The notes: generated by a model not told the origin, from the letters alone. A stretch of DNA of 34,056 bases from Dehalococcoidales bacterium (GCA_016926695.1 JAFGOB010000097.1:1-34056), one strand, 5' to 3'; shown: positions 9,112 through 17,329, counted from the first letter of the stretch. Translations and numbers: made by a program.

Positions 9112-10959
9112 TTAGTGTGGCCCATGTCCGCCTTGATCGGTCTGGGGCGGGTAGAGATCTTCCGCGATATCGTCCAGTCCAAGCTCCAGCAGCTTTTTCT
9201 TGCTGGGTACGGTGGTGACCCGGTCCCAGTCCAGTGCGCCGAGACACCAGTAGTCCTGGGCCTCGAGATCTGCCGTCACACCGGCCAGCGGGCCTTCCGA
9301 ATGAGGAGGTCTGCCGATTATCCTGTCCGGCATCTTCCAGTTCAGCTCGCTGATGCCTTCACGCAGGTTAAAGCAATGCCTTACATTGGCGATCCGCTCT
9401 CCGATCTTGAGCAGCTCCTCGCGTGAGCGGTCCCAGCCAGTGACAGCGCTCATAAACCCGGTGATGTATTGCATGAAATCGGCGGCCACGATATCTGCCA
9501 GCAGGCAAAAGCCCGTGGAGTTCATCAGGTGGTAGGGAAAGCTTGGGGGACCGAACTCCTCCTGGGTGTGATGTCCGGGGGTGGCGTCCATTTGATAGCG
9601 GGCTGCTTTAAACGATCCGGGACGGTTCCCGAACCTGGGATCGTGCATCCCTACTTCCTCTCCCCCTACGTGCATAGCGTATTGCTCTGAACCTTTGCCG
9701 ATTCTTTCAGCCGCCCTTTTGGACCCGTCAGCCAGTATTTCGCCGAAGCCCTCTCTCTTGATCATCTTTTCCGTCATGGCGACAATAGCCCGGTGATTTC
9801 CCCATTTTAGATCGATACCATCGGTATCATTTTTAGTAATGAGACCTTTCTCGTAACATTCCATGGCAAAGGCGATGGTGCAGCCGGCTGAGATCGTATC
9901 TATGCCGTAGCAGTTGCACAGATGGTTGATCATGTTAAGAGACTCAGCGTTGTTATTGAGAAGCATGGCGCCGTAGGAGCCCTGGGTCTCATATTCTACC
10001 CGGCGGGTGCCCCGGGGGTATTTGTATTCCCCGGTGCCGGCTTTCAATCGGCTTTCACAGCCGATCGGACAATGCCAGCAGCCGGCCTTCCTGTCAAAAT
10101 TGGCCAGAGCTGCCTCACCGTTCAAGCCGGAAGCATCCGGCATATCTTTGATGCCGATGCCGCCCCAATTTTTAACCGGGGTATCACCGACCTTAACAAA
10201 CATCTCCGCCACATTGGATGTTCCGTACTTTGACAGCAGCTTGTCAACAAAGGCTCCGGGGGGTACCGGGCCGTTTATGGCGTCGATATGTTTCTTCCTC
10301 CACCTGAGGACCCCTTCCGGGTCCGCCACCACCACCTTTTGATTCCCCCTCACTGCCAGGGCCTTCAGTCTCTTGGAGCCCATGACAGCTCCCATTCCGC
10401 AGCGTCCGGCTACCGCTCCACGGTCGGTAACAATGCAGGCAAGCAGGGTCATAATCTCCCCGGGAGGGCCGATAGTAACGCACTCGGTGTCTTTCCCATG
10501 ATCGGCTTTAATCCTATCCTCAGTCTCGAAGTTGTCCTTTCCCCACAGGTGAGAGGCATCCCTGAGTTCAGCCTTTCCATTGTCAATAAACAAATAGACC
10601 GGTTTTTCGGAAATCCCGGTAAAGAAGACAGCGTCATACCCGGAAAATTTAAGATGAGGACAGAACTGCCCGCCCCCGTTGGAATCCCCCCACCCGCCGG
10701 TCATGGGCGACTTGGCGACTACTTCCCATCGTGAACCGAAGGTAACCATGGTGCCTGAGAACGGCCCCGATAGAAACCCCAGCATATTTTCGGGTCCGAG
10801 AGGATCTATCCCTCCCTTCTGGCGGCTATATAGAATGCGAGAACCGATACCATAACCTCCGATATAGTCACGGTAGAGACTCTCATCGGGTTCTTCCACC
10901 CTGATCTCACCCGTGGAAAGATCAACAAACAGCATTTTCTCCATACAGCCTCTGGCCAA
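9112..10959 (-). CDS. Aldehyde:ferredoxin oxidoreductase (tungstopterin family)
   Basis: 615 residues, full length for the AOR family, which oxidises aldehydes to acids (or reduces acids) with ferredoxin using a bis-pterin W/Mo centre and one [4Fe-4S] cluster. The N-terminal ILFVDLSTGEI-like segment is present (here MLFVDLSTGEIRVEE). The pterin-binding AGRCGMGAVMGSKRLKA spans 184-200. Cluster cysteines are C294, C297 and C301 (CxxCxxxC), with C485 as the likely fourth ligand, at spacing similar to Pyrococcus AOR. The start is TTG at 10959, because GGGAGG precedes it and the resulting N-terminus aligns with the family. An internal ATG six codons later is possible. It lies 63 bp after the SDR gene and 40 bp before the flavoprotein, in the same operon. 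Confidence 0.95.
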   Translation of the reverse strand: MARGCMEKMLFVDLSTGEIRVEEPDESLYRDYIGGYGIGSRILYSRQKGGIDPLGPENMLGFLSGPFSGTMVTFGSRWEVVAKSPMTGGWGDSNGGGQFCPHLKFSGYDAVFFTGISEKPVYLFIDNGKAELRDASHLWGKDNFETEDRIKADHGKDTECVTIGPPGEIMTLLACIVTDRGAVAGRCGMGAVMGSKRLKALAVRGNQKVVVADPEGVLRWRKKHIDAINGPVPPGAFVDKLLSKYGTSNVAEMFVKVGDTPVKNWGGIGIKDMPDASGLNGEAALANFDRKAGCWHCPIGCESRLKAGTGEYKYPRGTRRVEYETQGSYGAMLLNNNAESLNMINHLCNCYGIDTISAGCTIAFAMECYEKGLITKNDTDGIDLKWGNHRAIVAMTEKMIKREGFGEILADGSKRAAERIGKGSEQYAMHVGGEEVGMHDPRFGNRPGSFKAARYQMDATPGHHTQEEFGPPSFPYHLMNSTGFCLLADIVAADFMQYITGFMSAVTGWDRSREELLKIGERIANVRHCFNLREGISELNWKMPDRIIGRPPHSEGPLAGVTADLEAQDYWCLGALDWDRVTTVPSKKKLLELGLDDIAEDLYPPQTDQGGHGPH

Positions 10960-11022
10960 TTTTTACCTCCCGGACACCAAAAATAACTTGTCTAATTTAT
11001 ACACATTAGCAATATATTACTA

Positions 11023-11829
11023 TTATTCCGGCGTTAAAGGCAATCCCCCGCCGGCGTTGATAGCTTCTCCCGTAACGTAGTCTGAGAGTCCAGAAGCCAG
11101 GAAGAGGGCTACTCCGGCAATGTCCTCCGGCTTACCCATGCGCCGCAGGGGTACTTTTTTGGCCAGCATGTTGAAAAAAGCCTCACTGTCAGCCTGGTTT
11201 ACTCCACTCAGGATTTCGCTGAAAAATTCGGAGCGGACCGGTCCGGGCAAAATCGCGTTAACACAGATATTAAAAGGGGCCAGCTCAAAGGCCAGGTTGC
11301 TGGTAAGCCCTATGACGCCCCCTTTTGCGGCATGATAATGGGCTATAGCGTCCGGGGGATGGATCGCTCCCATGGAAGAAAGGTTGACGATTTTGCCGTA
11401 TTTTTGAGCTTTCATGTGAGGAATAACCGCTTTACAGGTAAAGAACTGGCTTTTCAGATTCAGGTTTACGATTTTATCCCATTGCCACTCGGAGATATTT
11501 TCAATACCACCGGCTTTCCGTTCACCCTCCCCGCTGGCTTTTGCTCCCGATACCCCGCCGGCGCAGTTGACCAGGATATCAACCTTGCCGAACTTCTCGA
11601 TGGTGCGGTTTACCATTTCCTGTACCTGGTCGCCATTGGTTACATCACAGTGGACGAAGAGACACCGTCCACCTCTGGCTGATATCTCATTCGCGGTCTT
11701 CTCTCCGGCTGCCTCGGCAATGTCGCAGATTGTCACGGCGCAGCCCTCTTCGGAGAATTTTACGGCTGTTGCTTTTCCAATGCCCAAGGCGCTACCTGTG
11801 ATGATTGCCACCCTGTCGGATAACAGCAT
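11023..11829 (-). CDS. SDR family NAD(P)-dependent oxidoreductase
   Basis: Classical short-chain dehydrogenase of 268 residues. The cofactor motif TGSALGIG is at 11-18 and NCAGG near 88-92. The catalytic serine lies in NLSSMG (about 151), and the active-site YHAAK gives Y165 and K169, so the catalytic set is complete. The sequence resembles FabG or secondary-alcohol dehydrogenases, with the substrate unassigned. An insertion rich in Gly, Glu and Lys (95-110) lies before the tetramer helix. GGGAGG is placed about eight bases before the ATG. It is the middle gene of the minus-strand operon, between the TIGR04076-like gene and AOR. Confidence 0.93.
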   Translation of the reverse strand: MLLSDRVAIITGSALGIGKATAVKFSEEGCAVTICDIAEAAGEKTANEISARGGRCLFVHCDVTNGDQVQEMVNRTIEKFGKVDILVNCAGGVSGAKASGEGERKAGGIENISEWQWDKIVNLNLKSQFFTCKAVIPHMKAQKYGKIVNLSSMGAIHPPDAIAHYHAAKGGVIGLTSNLAFELAPFNICVNAILPGPVRSEFFSEILSGVNQADSEAFFNMLAKKVPLRRMGKPEDIAGVALFLASGLSDYVTGEAINAGGGLPLTPE

Positions 11830-11858
11830 TATATTTACCTCCCGAAATTAGTTTATGG

Positions 11859-11996
11859 TTAATATACCAGTTCGTAGCTCACGATTTCAAGCAAACCGCC
11901 GCAAATATTGATGATAGCGCCTCTCTTCTGAGAAAGGTCCGTGACTATGGCGGCAGCTTCCCTGACGAATAGTTGTTCCCCTCCGGTTGAGGTCAA
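11859..11996 (-). CDS. Possible small ORF (about 45 codons) inside the operon
   Basis: The 163-bp gap between the TIGR04076-like gene and the SDR gene carries an open frame on the minus strand. It overlaps the upstream stop by two bases and ends with TAA at 11859-11861. The translation looks protein-like (REAAAIVTDLSQKRG, then AIINICGG and LLEIVSYELVY). The only start in frame is TTG at 11996, and it has no ribosome site. It could be a genuine mini-protein, or the tail of the upstream protein or of another gene displaced by a frameshift. I do not recognise a family. Confidence 0.3.
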   Translation of the reverse strand: MTSTGGEQLFVREAAAIVTDLSQKRGAIINICGGLLEIVSYELVY

Positions 11997-12739
11997 ATAC
12001 CCAGTGCGCTGATTTCTTCCTGGCTGAGACTGTCCTTGAATTCCTTCAGCTTTGGCGCTGCTTTAGGCTCTGGAAAAACCTTCCCCTCCCGTACCTCAAC
12101 ATAGCCCACCGCTTCAAGCTCCTCCAGCAAGACCTTCACCATGATCGGACTCAGGGCCGGATAGATATCCTCGATCTGTGTCTTGGTAAATTCACCCAGG
12201 ATTTTATCTGCTTCGATACCCGGTTTGCGCAGCACCTTGTCCAGGATTGTCATGTCTCTTCTGAAGAAGGGAATGCTCCTTCCCGTATCGCTCAGGTCAA
12301 AGGCCTCTATTTTTACCCGTACGGAGGTCCGGAAGTCAGGGCAGGTGATAGAAACACTTGTCGCGGGCATCCTGTTTTCGGGTGGCGGCCAGTTGAAAGC
12401 ACTGGATGAGGCCAGACTGGCCATACTGTATTTCGGATCGGTGTAGTTGGTGAAGATATTTTTATAGCCGAGTCCGTCAAACTTTTTCAGCTCAGGCGCA
12501 TCCACGCTCTGAGGCGCGTACAGGAAGGGGTAGTAGTATAAATAGCCCCTGTATCTGGGTCCGGCGGCGTGTATATTAATCATCATGGGTACTACCTCCA
12601 GTGCCAGGCTGGGACAAATCCCGCCGATGAAATTTGCCCCGTCGAAGACGAACTCATCACCCAGCTTATACTGGTGATGACAGGGATATTTTTCTTTATC
12701 TCCCAGGAAATCGACTACTACGGCTTTTACTTTAAACAT
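11993..12739 (-). CDS. TIGR04076-like protein with C-terminal winged-helix-like region
   Basis: 248 residues. The N-terminal ~60 residues match the TIGR04076 pattern: VKAVVVDFLGDK, a PCHHQYKLGDEFVF segment and GGICPSLALEV, with two conserved cysteines near 20 and 42. This is a small domain of unknown function common in anaerobes and often found beside oxidoreductases. The C-terminal region (about 155-230: RDMTILDKVL, then ILGEFTKTQIEDIYP and VKVLLEELEAVGYVEV) looks like a helix-turn-helix or degenerate winged helix. The middle is aromatic-rich. No signal peptide. It lies 13 bp after the AKR-ferredoxin gene, and the tight spacing suggests translational linkage. Function unknown. Confidence 0.75.
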   Translation of the reverse strand: MFKVKAVVVDFLGDKEKYPCHHQYKLGDEFVFDGANFIGGICPSLALEVVPMMINIHAAGPRYRGYLYYYPFLYAPQSVDAPELKKFDGLGYKNIFTNYTDPKYSMASLASSSAFNWPPPENRMPATSVSITCPDFRTSVRVKIEAFDLSDTGRSIPFFRRDMTILDKVLRKPGIEADKILGEFTKTQIEDIYPALSPIMVKVLLEELEAVGYVEVREGKVFPEPKAAPKLKEFKDSLSQEEISALGI

Positions 12740-12752
12740 ATCTGTCTCCTTT

Positions 12753-13895
12753 CTATTTTTCTTTCAATATTTTATCCGCTGCTCTGATCTGAAGGGGAAT
12801 ATCAATATGGCGGCCGCACAGCCTGGTGCATGAACCGCATTCGGTACAGGCATCGACAGCATGTCCTTCGAAGCGGTAGATACGGCCTGGAATGGCGGCA
12901 TCTCCGAACATGATAGCCTCGTTGTAAAGCTCGAATATCCTGGGGACATCTATTCCCGCGGGACAGGGCATACACGAGCGGCAGGCGGTGCAGGGAAGGG
13001 CCTTTAGCCTGCGGTAGGCGTCCCTGGCATTGTTGATAATTATCTCTTCCTGTATCGAAAGGCTGTCAGCTCTGGCTTTTGCGGCCAGCACGATATCTTC
13101 CTCCGCCTGCCTGAATGAGCTTACATCCACCACGGCGGTTGAGACCTCGGCGTTGTTCCAGACCCATTCCAGTCCCCATCGGTAGAGCGGTCGCTGCGAG
13201 GTGCTGCCCGCCCAGACAGCGGAAACGGATTGAGGAAAAGACCGAGTCAGCCTTCCGCCGCACAGTGTTTCCGCGGCCACGATACCCAGACCGCTGGCAG
13301 CGGCCAGTTTTATTCCGCTTATGCCCGGACTATTATCCGCCTCCATGAAGCTGAAGCGGAACTGGGCCATGACCCAGTCGGAAAAGGCGTTGATAATAGC
13401 CCTTAGGTACTGGTACTGGTCGCGGAACGCGAAGCCCAGACCGCCGATTTTGCCTGAAGCTATGGCTTTTTCCGCCCATTCCAGGATGCCCAGGCCCTCT
13501 ATTTTCGGCCAGGTCTCACGGTCCAGCCAGGCCGGGACCAGGAAATCGATCCGGTCGACTGCCAGCCATTCCAGCCTGGCATCCAGGTATTTTTCCGCGT
13601 CTTGTTTGGTATTGATCATTTGAGAGGGTATCCTTAAGGCCAGGCGGACTTTATCCCGGTAGCCGTCTTTAAGGCACTGTCCGAGAATGCGCAGGGCGGA
13701 CTCATGCCGGGCCATATCCAGAGGAAATCCCAGGTCCAGGTAGTTGACCCCGTTGTCGATCATGTAGCGGGTTATTTTTATCATTCCAGCCTGATCGATC
13801 TTGCGGGGCGTTCCTGGATCAAGGGGAGGGTTCATAATGCCCAGGCTCAGCACGGATACCTCCCAATCCAGCCTGCCGAATTTACGGTATTGCAT
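12753..13895 (-). CDS. Aldo/keto reductase-ferredoxin fusion with degenerate catalytic tetrad
   Basis: 380 residues: an AKR TIM-barrel (1-280) followed by a double-cluster ferredoxin tail. The start QYRKFGRLDWEVSVLSLG is typical of ferredoxin-fused AKRs. Cluster ligands are CTACRSCMPCP (C302, C305, C308, C311) and CTECGSCTRLC (C350, C353, C356, C360). In family alignments from memory, the catalytic Asp is kept (D54), but Tyr is replaced by Leu (L59), Lys by Arg (R88) and His by Pro (P121). Classical carbonyl reduction is therefore doubtful, and the protein may be an electron carrier or bind another ligand. An excellent ribosome site (GGAGGAAAGG) supports the start. First gene of the operon that runs to 7563. 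Confidence 0.9.
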   Translation of the reverse strand: MQYRKFGRLDWEVSVLSLGIMNPPLDPGTPRKIDQAGMIKITRYMIDNGVNYLDLGFPLDMARHESALRILGQCLKDGYRDKVRLALRIPSQMINTKQDAEKYLDARLEWLAVDRIDFLVPAWLDRETWPKIEGLGILEWAEKAIASGKIGGLGFAFRDQYQYLRAIINAFSDWVMAQFRFSFMEADNSPGISGIKLAAASGLGIVAAETLCGGRLTRSFPQSVSAVWAGSTSQRPLYRWGLEWVWNNAEVSTAVVDVSSFRQAEEDIVLAAKARADSLSIQEEIIINNARDAYRRLKALPCTACRSCMPCPAGIDVPRIFELYNEAIMFGDAAIPGRIYRFEGHAVDACTECGSCTRLCGRHIDIPLQIRAADKILKEK

Positions 13896-14554
13896 GACGG
13901 CCTTTCCTCCGGTGGATTTTAATTCACTCTGTCAATCTCCCCTTTTGAAAAAGCACCTCAGTTTGTCTCTCAACCAAATCCATCTCCCGTCTTCATTTTT
14001 CAGAGCTGAGCGTATCCCACATTAAGGGGGTTGCCTTTAATTATTCTCCCTGTGTCCGGTTAAAATACAAAATATAAGGTATTCTCACTTTTGTAAAGCA
14101 AGACGACAGGTTATAAACCACCAGCCGTCCTTCAACTGTCATGCTGGATACCGACGCCTACTTTTCTCGCTGTCGGGGACGGCAACCAGCGGTTGCCGCT
14201 GCATCATCAGGGCGGTGGGGACATTGTAACCGGCATTGATCATACCAGCCTGTGCTTAGGTCTTTCAACACCATAACATGCTGGTATAACAATTCTGCCA
14301 CCCCTCCCTGAGATTCTTCGCCCCGATAAGAAGTAAGGAGGATCGGGGCTCCAGAATGACATTTATACAGGCATATGACTTGATATTCTATATATTATAT
14401 CCTCATACCACCGATCATGAGATGCAGGATCCGTTTGTACGTTCCCCGTCCAGCCTTCCGGCTGCCGGAAACAAGGATTTTACCTTAAATTATTCTTGTC
14501 TCCAGTGGAGACTTATGGGTAAAGATCAGCTTTTCCAAAGACGATGGTACCCCC
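13896..14554. repeat. Repeat-bearing intergenic region (no gene)
   Basis: No convincing gene in 659 bp. It holds copy B of the 77-bp dispersed repeat in inverted orientation (14071-14147) and the palindrome GGCAACC-agc-GGTTGCC (14181-14197), which recurs at 25086-25102. A segment at 14330-14363 resembles the first 36 bases of the window. Positions 14495-14528 match 29147-29180 with only two differences. Promoters for the two minus-strand and flanking genes may also lie here, but none is clear. Confidence 0.6.
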
Positions 14555-15496
14555 TTATGCTTCCACCCAGGGAGAGGCGTGTTCGCCGCTCAGGCAGATG
14601 ACGAAGAAGGCATAGGGATTGTCTACCCAGCGTGTTATCAGCGGGAGGTGTGGGAATCCGGCGGGGCAGACCGCTACCGTGGGTTTGTTGAAGATATGTC
14701 TTTCATAGTCCTTACCCAGACCCAGCTCAAGCTCCGCTCCCAGGTAGTCCAGTCTATCCGGGTCCAGACCCGCGAAACAGAGGATTTCCGCCTCAGGGTG
14801 GGTATGGGCTTCTCCGCCCCGGTGCCATTTCCCGCAACGGCTGTAGAATCCCCAGGTGAAGTTTACCTCAAATCCTTCCAGGTCGCTGCCGTACAGCCAG
14901 ACGATCTGATCGCCGTTTCCCGGTCCGACCCCTTTTTCCGCCGGCCTCATCACGCCGGTCCGGTCGGTAACGGACATTCCGGCTGCTGCGGGGTTGGGAT
15001 CGACACAGGTAACCATTCTCTTGACCAGATGGCGGTATTTGGCGCCCAGCAGAGTAGGTACCCCTTCTTTTGCGGGTATGACCGTAGCCTTGTAGTCAGG
15101 CGCCAGGCCGATAGAGTAATGGGTCAGGGTCCTGTCCACCCGCCTGATATCGGCCGGTCCGTGAGGCAGGCCGGCAGGTATCAATACCACCGAGGGTTCA
15201 TTGAATACGTACTCCTCGCGTTCTTCTCCCAGTACGATAGAGACTTCGCCTCCCAGGTAAAGGATATTGGAGTTGTCCGTCCCTTCAAAGACCAGGAGTT
15301 CGTTGTAAGGATGGACGACCATTCCCTCAACCGGATGAACTACCGTGGGTTTTTTGATGAATCCATAGGAGAAATGGGCGTTGAACCCTTCCAGGTCTTT
15401 ACCCTCCATCCAGACCCTCGGTTCAGGATAGAGCCCTGCAGGACCGGCGTTGATCTGCATCGTTTTAATCAGGTTAGAATATTCTTTTGCTGCCAT
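14555..15496 (-). CDS. Two-domain cupin protein (bicupin)
   Basis: About 313 residues made of two related cupin modules. Module 1 has a HPYNELLVFEG metal-site segment and ends with VVLIPAGLPHGPADI. Module 2 has HTHPEAEILCFAG and ends with VAVCPAGFPHLPLI. The second module keeps the HxHxxxE-type ligands and the late histidine; the first has fewer histidines and may not bind metal. No enzymatic family is identified. The frame is open to 15565, but the ATG at 15496 is preferred because AAGGAGG precedes it. It is divergent from the acyl-CoA synthetase gene and related to the bicupin at 21539 and the cupin at 22473. Confidence 0.8.
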   Translation of the reverse strand: MAAKEYSNLIKTMQINAGPAGLYPEPRVWMEGKDLEGFNAHFSYGFIKKPTVVHPVEGMVVHPYNELLVFEGTDNSNILYLGGEVSIVLGEEREEYVFNEPSVVLIPAGLPHGPADIRRVDRTLTHYSIGLAPDYKATVIPAKEGVPTLLGAKYRHLVKRMVTCVDPNPAAAGMSVTDRTGVMRPAEKGVGPGNGDQIVWLYGSDLEGFEVNFTWGFYSRCGKWHRGGEAHTHPEAEILCFAGLDPDRLDYLGAELELGLGKDYERHIFNKPTVAVCPAGFPHLPLITRWVDNPYAFFVICLSGEHASPWVEA

Positions 15497-15576
15497 TTTA
15501 TCCTCCTTATGCGCAACCGGAATACCGGAATACTCCTTGTAGCTGTTCGTAAAGGATGAAGGCAAAAATGAGGTGT

Positions 15577-15592
15577 TGCTAAAATCTTAGCA
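15577..15592. promoter_or_regulatory. Palindrome between the divergent bicupin and acyl-CoA synthetase genes
   Basis: TGCTAA-aatc-TTAGCA is a perfect 6+4+6 inverted repeat in the 162-bp divergent intergenic region. Its size suits a dimeric regulator, but no matching site elsewhere in the window was found. Confidence 0.3.
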
Positions 15593-15617
15593 GAGGCTAT
15601 GGTGACGGTCAAGGATT

Positions 15618-15646
15618 TTGCCCGTGATGATACGATCAAGTATAAT
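15618..15646 (+). promoter_or_regulatory. Sigma70-like promoter upstream of the acyl-CoA synthetase gene
   Basis: TTGCCC (15618-15623), a 17-bp spacer and a perfect TATAAT (15641-15646). Transcription would start about 15653, only a few bases before the ATG at 15659. This favours that start over the upstream ATG at 15599 and implies an almost leaderless message. Confidence 0.5.
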
Positions 15647-15658
15647 ATTAAACATAAT

Positions 15659-17137
15659 ATGACTCAGAATTCAAATAAACCCGGAAACAGCTTCTGGCAG
15701 GCGCTTTTCAAGGCTGGTTCCATAGCCGTGATCGGGGCAAAGGATATTCCCGGTACATGGGGATTCGATGTCCTCCGCTCGGCCCTGGGAGCGAAAGCGG
15801 CATCGCCGGACCGGCGGATATATGCCGTAAACCCGGCTGCCAGGGCTGTCATGGGAATGACCTGTTACAGCACCGTCCTTGATATTCCCGGGACCGTTGA
15901 TCTGGCTGTTATCGTGGTGCCGGCCGGGGTAGTGCCGGCTGTAATGCGCCAGTGCGTTCAGAAAAAGGTCAGGGCTGCGGTTGTCATATCGGCGGGGTTT
16001 GCCGAGGTAGACGAAGCCGGGGAAAGGTTGCAGGCTGAAATCGCCGGAATCGCCCGGCAGGGAAAGCTGTTTTTCGTCGGTCCCAACTGTGTCGGTCATG
16101 CCGATCTGCATTCCGCTGTCTCCAGTGCTGTTTTCACCGCCGGGGCAGGGGCGGGTCCGCTCGGATTGCTTACTCAGAGCGGTACCCTCGGGGCTACTAT
16201 CATGCAGATCGCCAATAAAAGCGGCATCGGCCTCAGCAAGCTGGTTAGTACGGGAAATGAAGCCAGCCTTCATATGGAGGATTATATAGAGTACCTGGCT
16301 GAAGATCCGGAAACAAGGATTATCGCGGCCTATATCGAAGGCCTGAGAGAAGGCCGCCGTTTTTATAATCTGGCCAGGGAAATCACACTCAAAAAACCCA
16401 TCGTCGTTATAAAAACAGGCAGTACCGGACAATCAGGCCTGGCGGCGAAGTCTCATACCGGGGCCCTGGCCGGCTCGGATGCCGTCTATTCGGCGGCTTT
16501 CAGACAGTGCGGGGTGATCCGGGCCGAAGATGAAGAAGAGCTGTGTGATGTAGCCTCAGCACTGCTTTATCAACCCCTTCCACACGGAAAACGGGTGGGT
16601 ATACTCACCATTGGAGGAGGTTTCGGGGTAGTCTCTGCCGAAGCCTGTGAGAAAGAGGGACTCCAGGTAGCTCCGCTGGAAGCGGGTACGCTGGAAAAAT
16701 TTAACGCCCTTCTGCCGCCGCGCTGGTCACACGCTAATCCGGTGGACATGGTGGGTATGAAAATGATGGGAGAGAGCAATACTGTCATTGCCTGCCATGA
16801 TCACCTGCTGGCTGACCCCAACATCGACGCGGTTATATCCCTTCTGCCGCCGCTAATGCCTCCCCCAGGACCGGGAATAAACTTCAGCCCCCAGCAGATC
16901 AGGGCACTGGAGGTGGAGAACCGCAAGCAGCTTGACAGCCTGGCTGCGATTGTCGAAAAATATAGCAAACCCCTCTATTTGATAAACCGCTTTATACCTC
17001 CGCCTGCGGGAGAACCCGCTGCTCTGCCCCCTTTGAATTCAGAACGGATTCCAGAGTTCCCGCACCAGCGCCGGGCGGCTCGGGTAATACGCCATCTGGC
17101 CTGGTACCGGCAGTACCTGGAATCCAGCCGGGCCTGA
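15659..17137 (+). CDS. NDP-forming acyl-CoA synthetase, alpha-type (CoA-binding and ligase domains)
   Basis: About 492 residues resembling the alpha subunit of ADP-forming acetyl/acyl-CoA synthetases, which couple acyl-CoA hydrolysis to ATP formation. An N-terminal CoA_binding_2 Rossmann domain (SIAVIGAKDIPGTWG, then YAVNP) is followed by two succinyl-CoA ligase-like domains with GLLTQSGTLGATI and STGNEASLHMEDYIEYLAED. The phosphohistidine is expected in KSHTGALAGSD (H266). The ATP-grasp beta part is missing from the protein, and no beta gene is present in the window. The frame extends to 15599, but the AT-rich extension contains a promoter, so ATG 15659 is preferred. It may support energy conservation from organic acid CoA esters. 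Substrate unknown. Confidence 0.85.
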   Translation: MTQNSNKPGNSFWQALFKAGSIAVIGAKDIPGTWGFDVLRSALGAKAASPDRRIYAVNPAARAVMGMTCYSTVLDIPGTVDLAVIVVPAGVVPAVMRQCVQKKVRAAVVISAGFAEVDEAGERLQAEIAGIARQGKLFFVGPNCVGHADLHSAVSSAVFTAGAGAGPLGLLTQSGTLGATIMQIANKSGIGLSKLVSTGNEASLHMEDYIEYLAEDPETRIIAAYIEGLREGRRFYNLAREITLKKPIVVIKTGSTGQSGLAAKSHTGALAGSDAVYSAAFRQCGVIRAEDEEELCDVASALLYQPLPHGKRVGILTIGGGFGVVSAEACEKEGLQVAPLEAGTLEKFNALLPPRWSHANPVDMVGMKMMGESNTVIACHDHLLADPNIDAVISLLPPLMPPPGPGINFSPQQIRALEVENRKQLDSLAAIVEKYSKPLYLINRFIPPPAGEPAALPPLNSERIPEFPHQRRAARVIRHLAWYRQYLESSRA

Positions 17138-17291
17138 GATTATTTACTCTTTGATCGGCTTTTCACAGTTTCACCATGATCCCAGACTCTATGACAGCAT
17201 GAGTTTGTCATGGCGATCCTCACGAAGCGCCTTTTTCCTTCCTTGTGATTGGCGTTGCCATTTCAATAAGTATACAAACCTTAATATAAGC

Positions 17292-17329
17292 TTTACAGCC
17301 TCCCGGGACAGTACCTGAGAGGCTGTAAA
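17292..17329. terminator. Bidirectional terminator-like hairpin
   Basis: An 11-bp perfect stem (TTTACAGCCTC with its complement) and a 16-base loop lie in the 220-bp gap between the convergent acyl-CoA synthetase and SDR genes. The flanking T-tract is modest (ATTCCTTT after it on the plus strand). The position suits a shared terminator. Confidence 0.45.

Noticed and set aside
9072..9182. N-terminal extension of the FAD flavoprotein
   Set aside because: It would overlap the AOR gene, and the internal ATG has a much better ribosome site with the Rossmann motif at the expected distance.
13930..13935. Perfect TTGACA on the minus strand before the AKR-ferredoxin gene
   Set aside because: No correctly spaced -10 lies 16-18 bp downstream, so I did not call a promoter.
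14579..15559. Long plus-strand frame of 326 codons over the bicupin gene
   Set aside because: It is antisense to a clear cupin gene with a good ribosome site, and its product shows no recognisable domain.
15671..16432. Minus-strand frame of 253 codons inside the acyl-CoA synthetase gene
   Set aside because: Shadow of a well supported coding region on the other strand.
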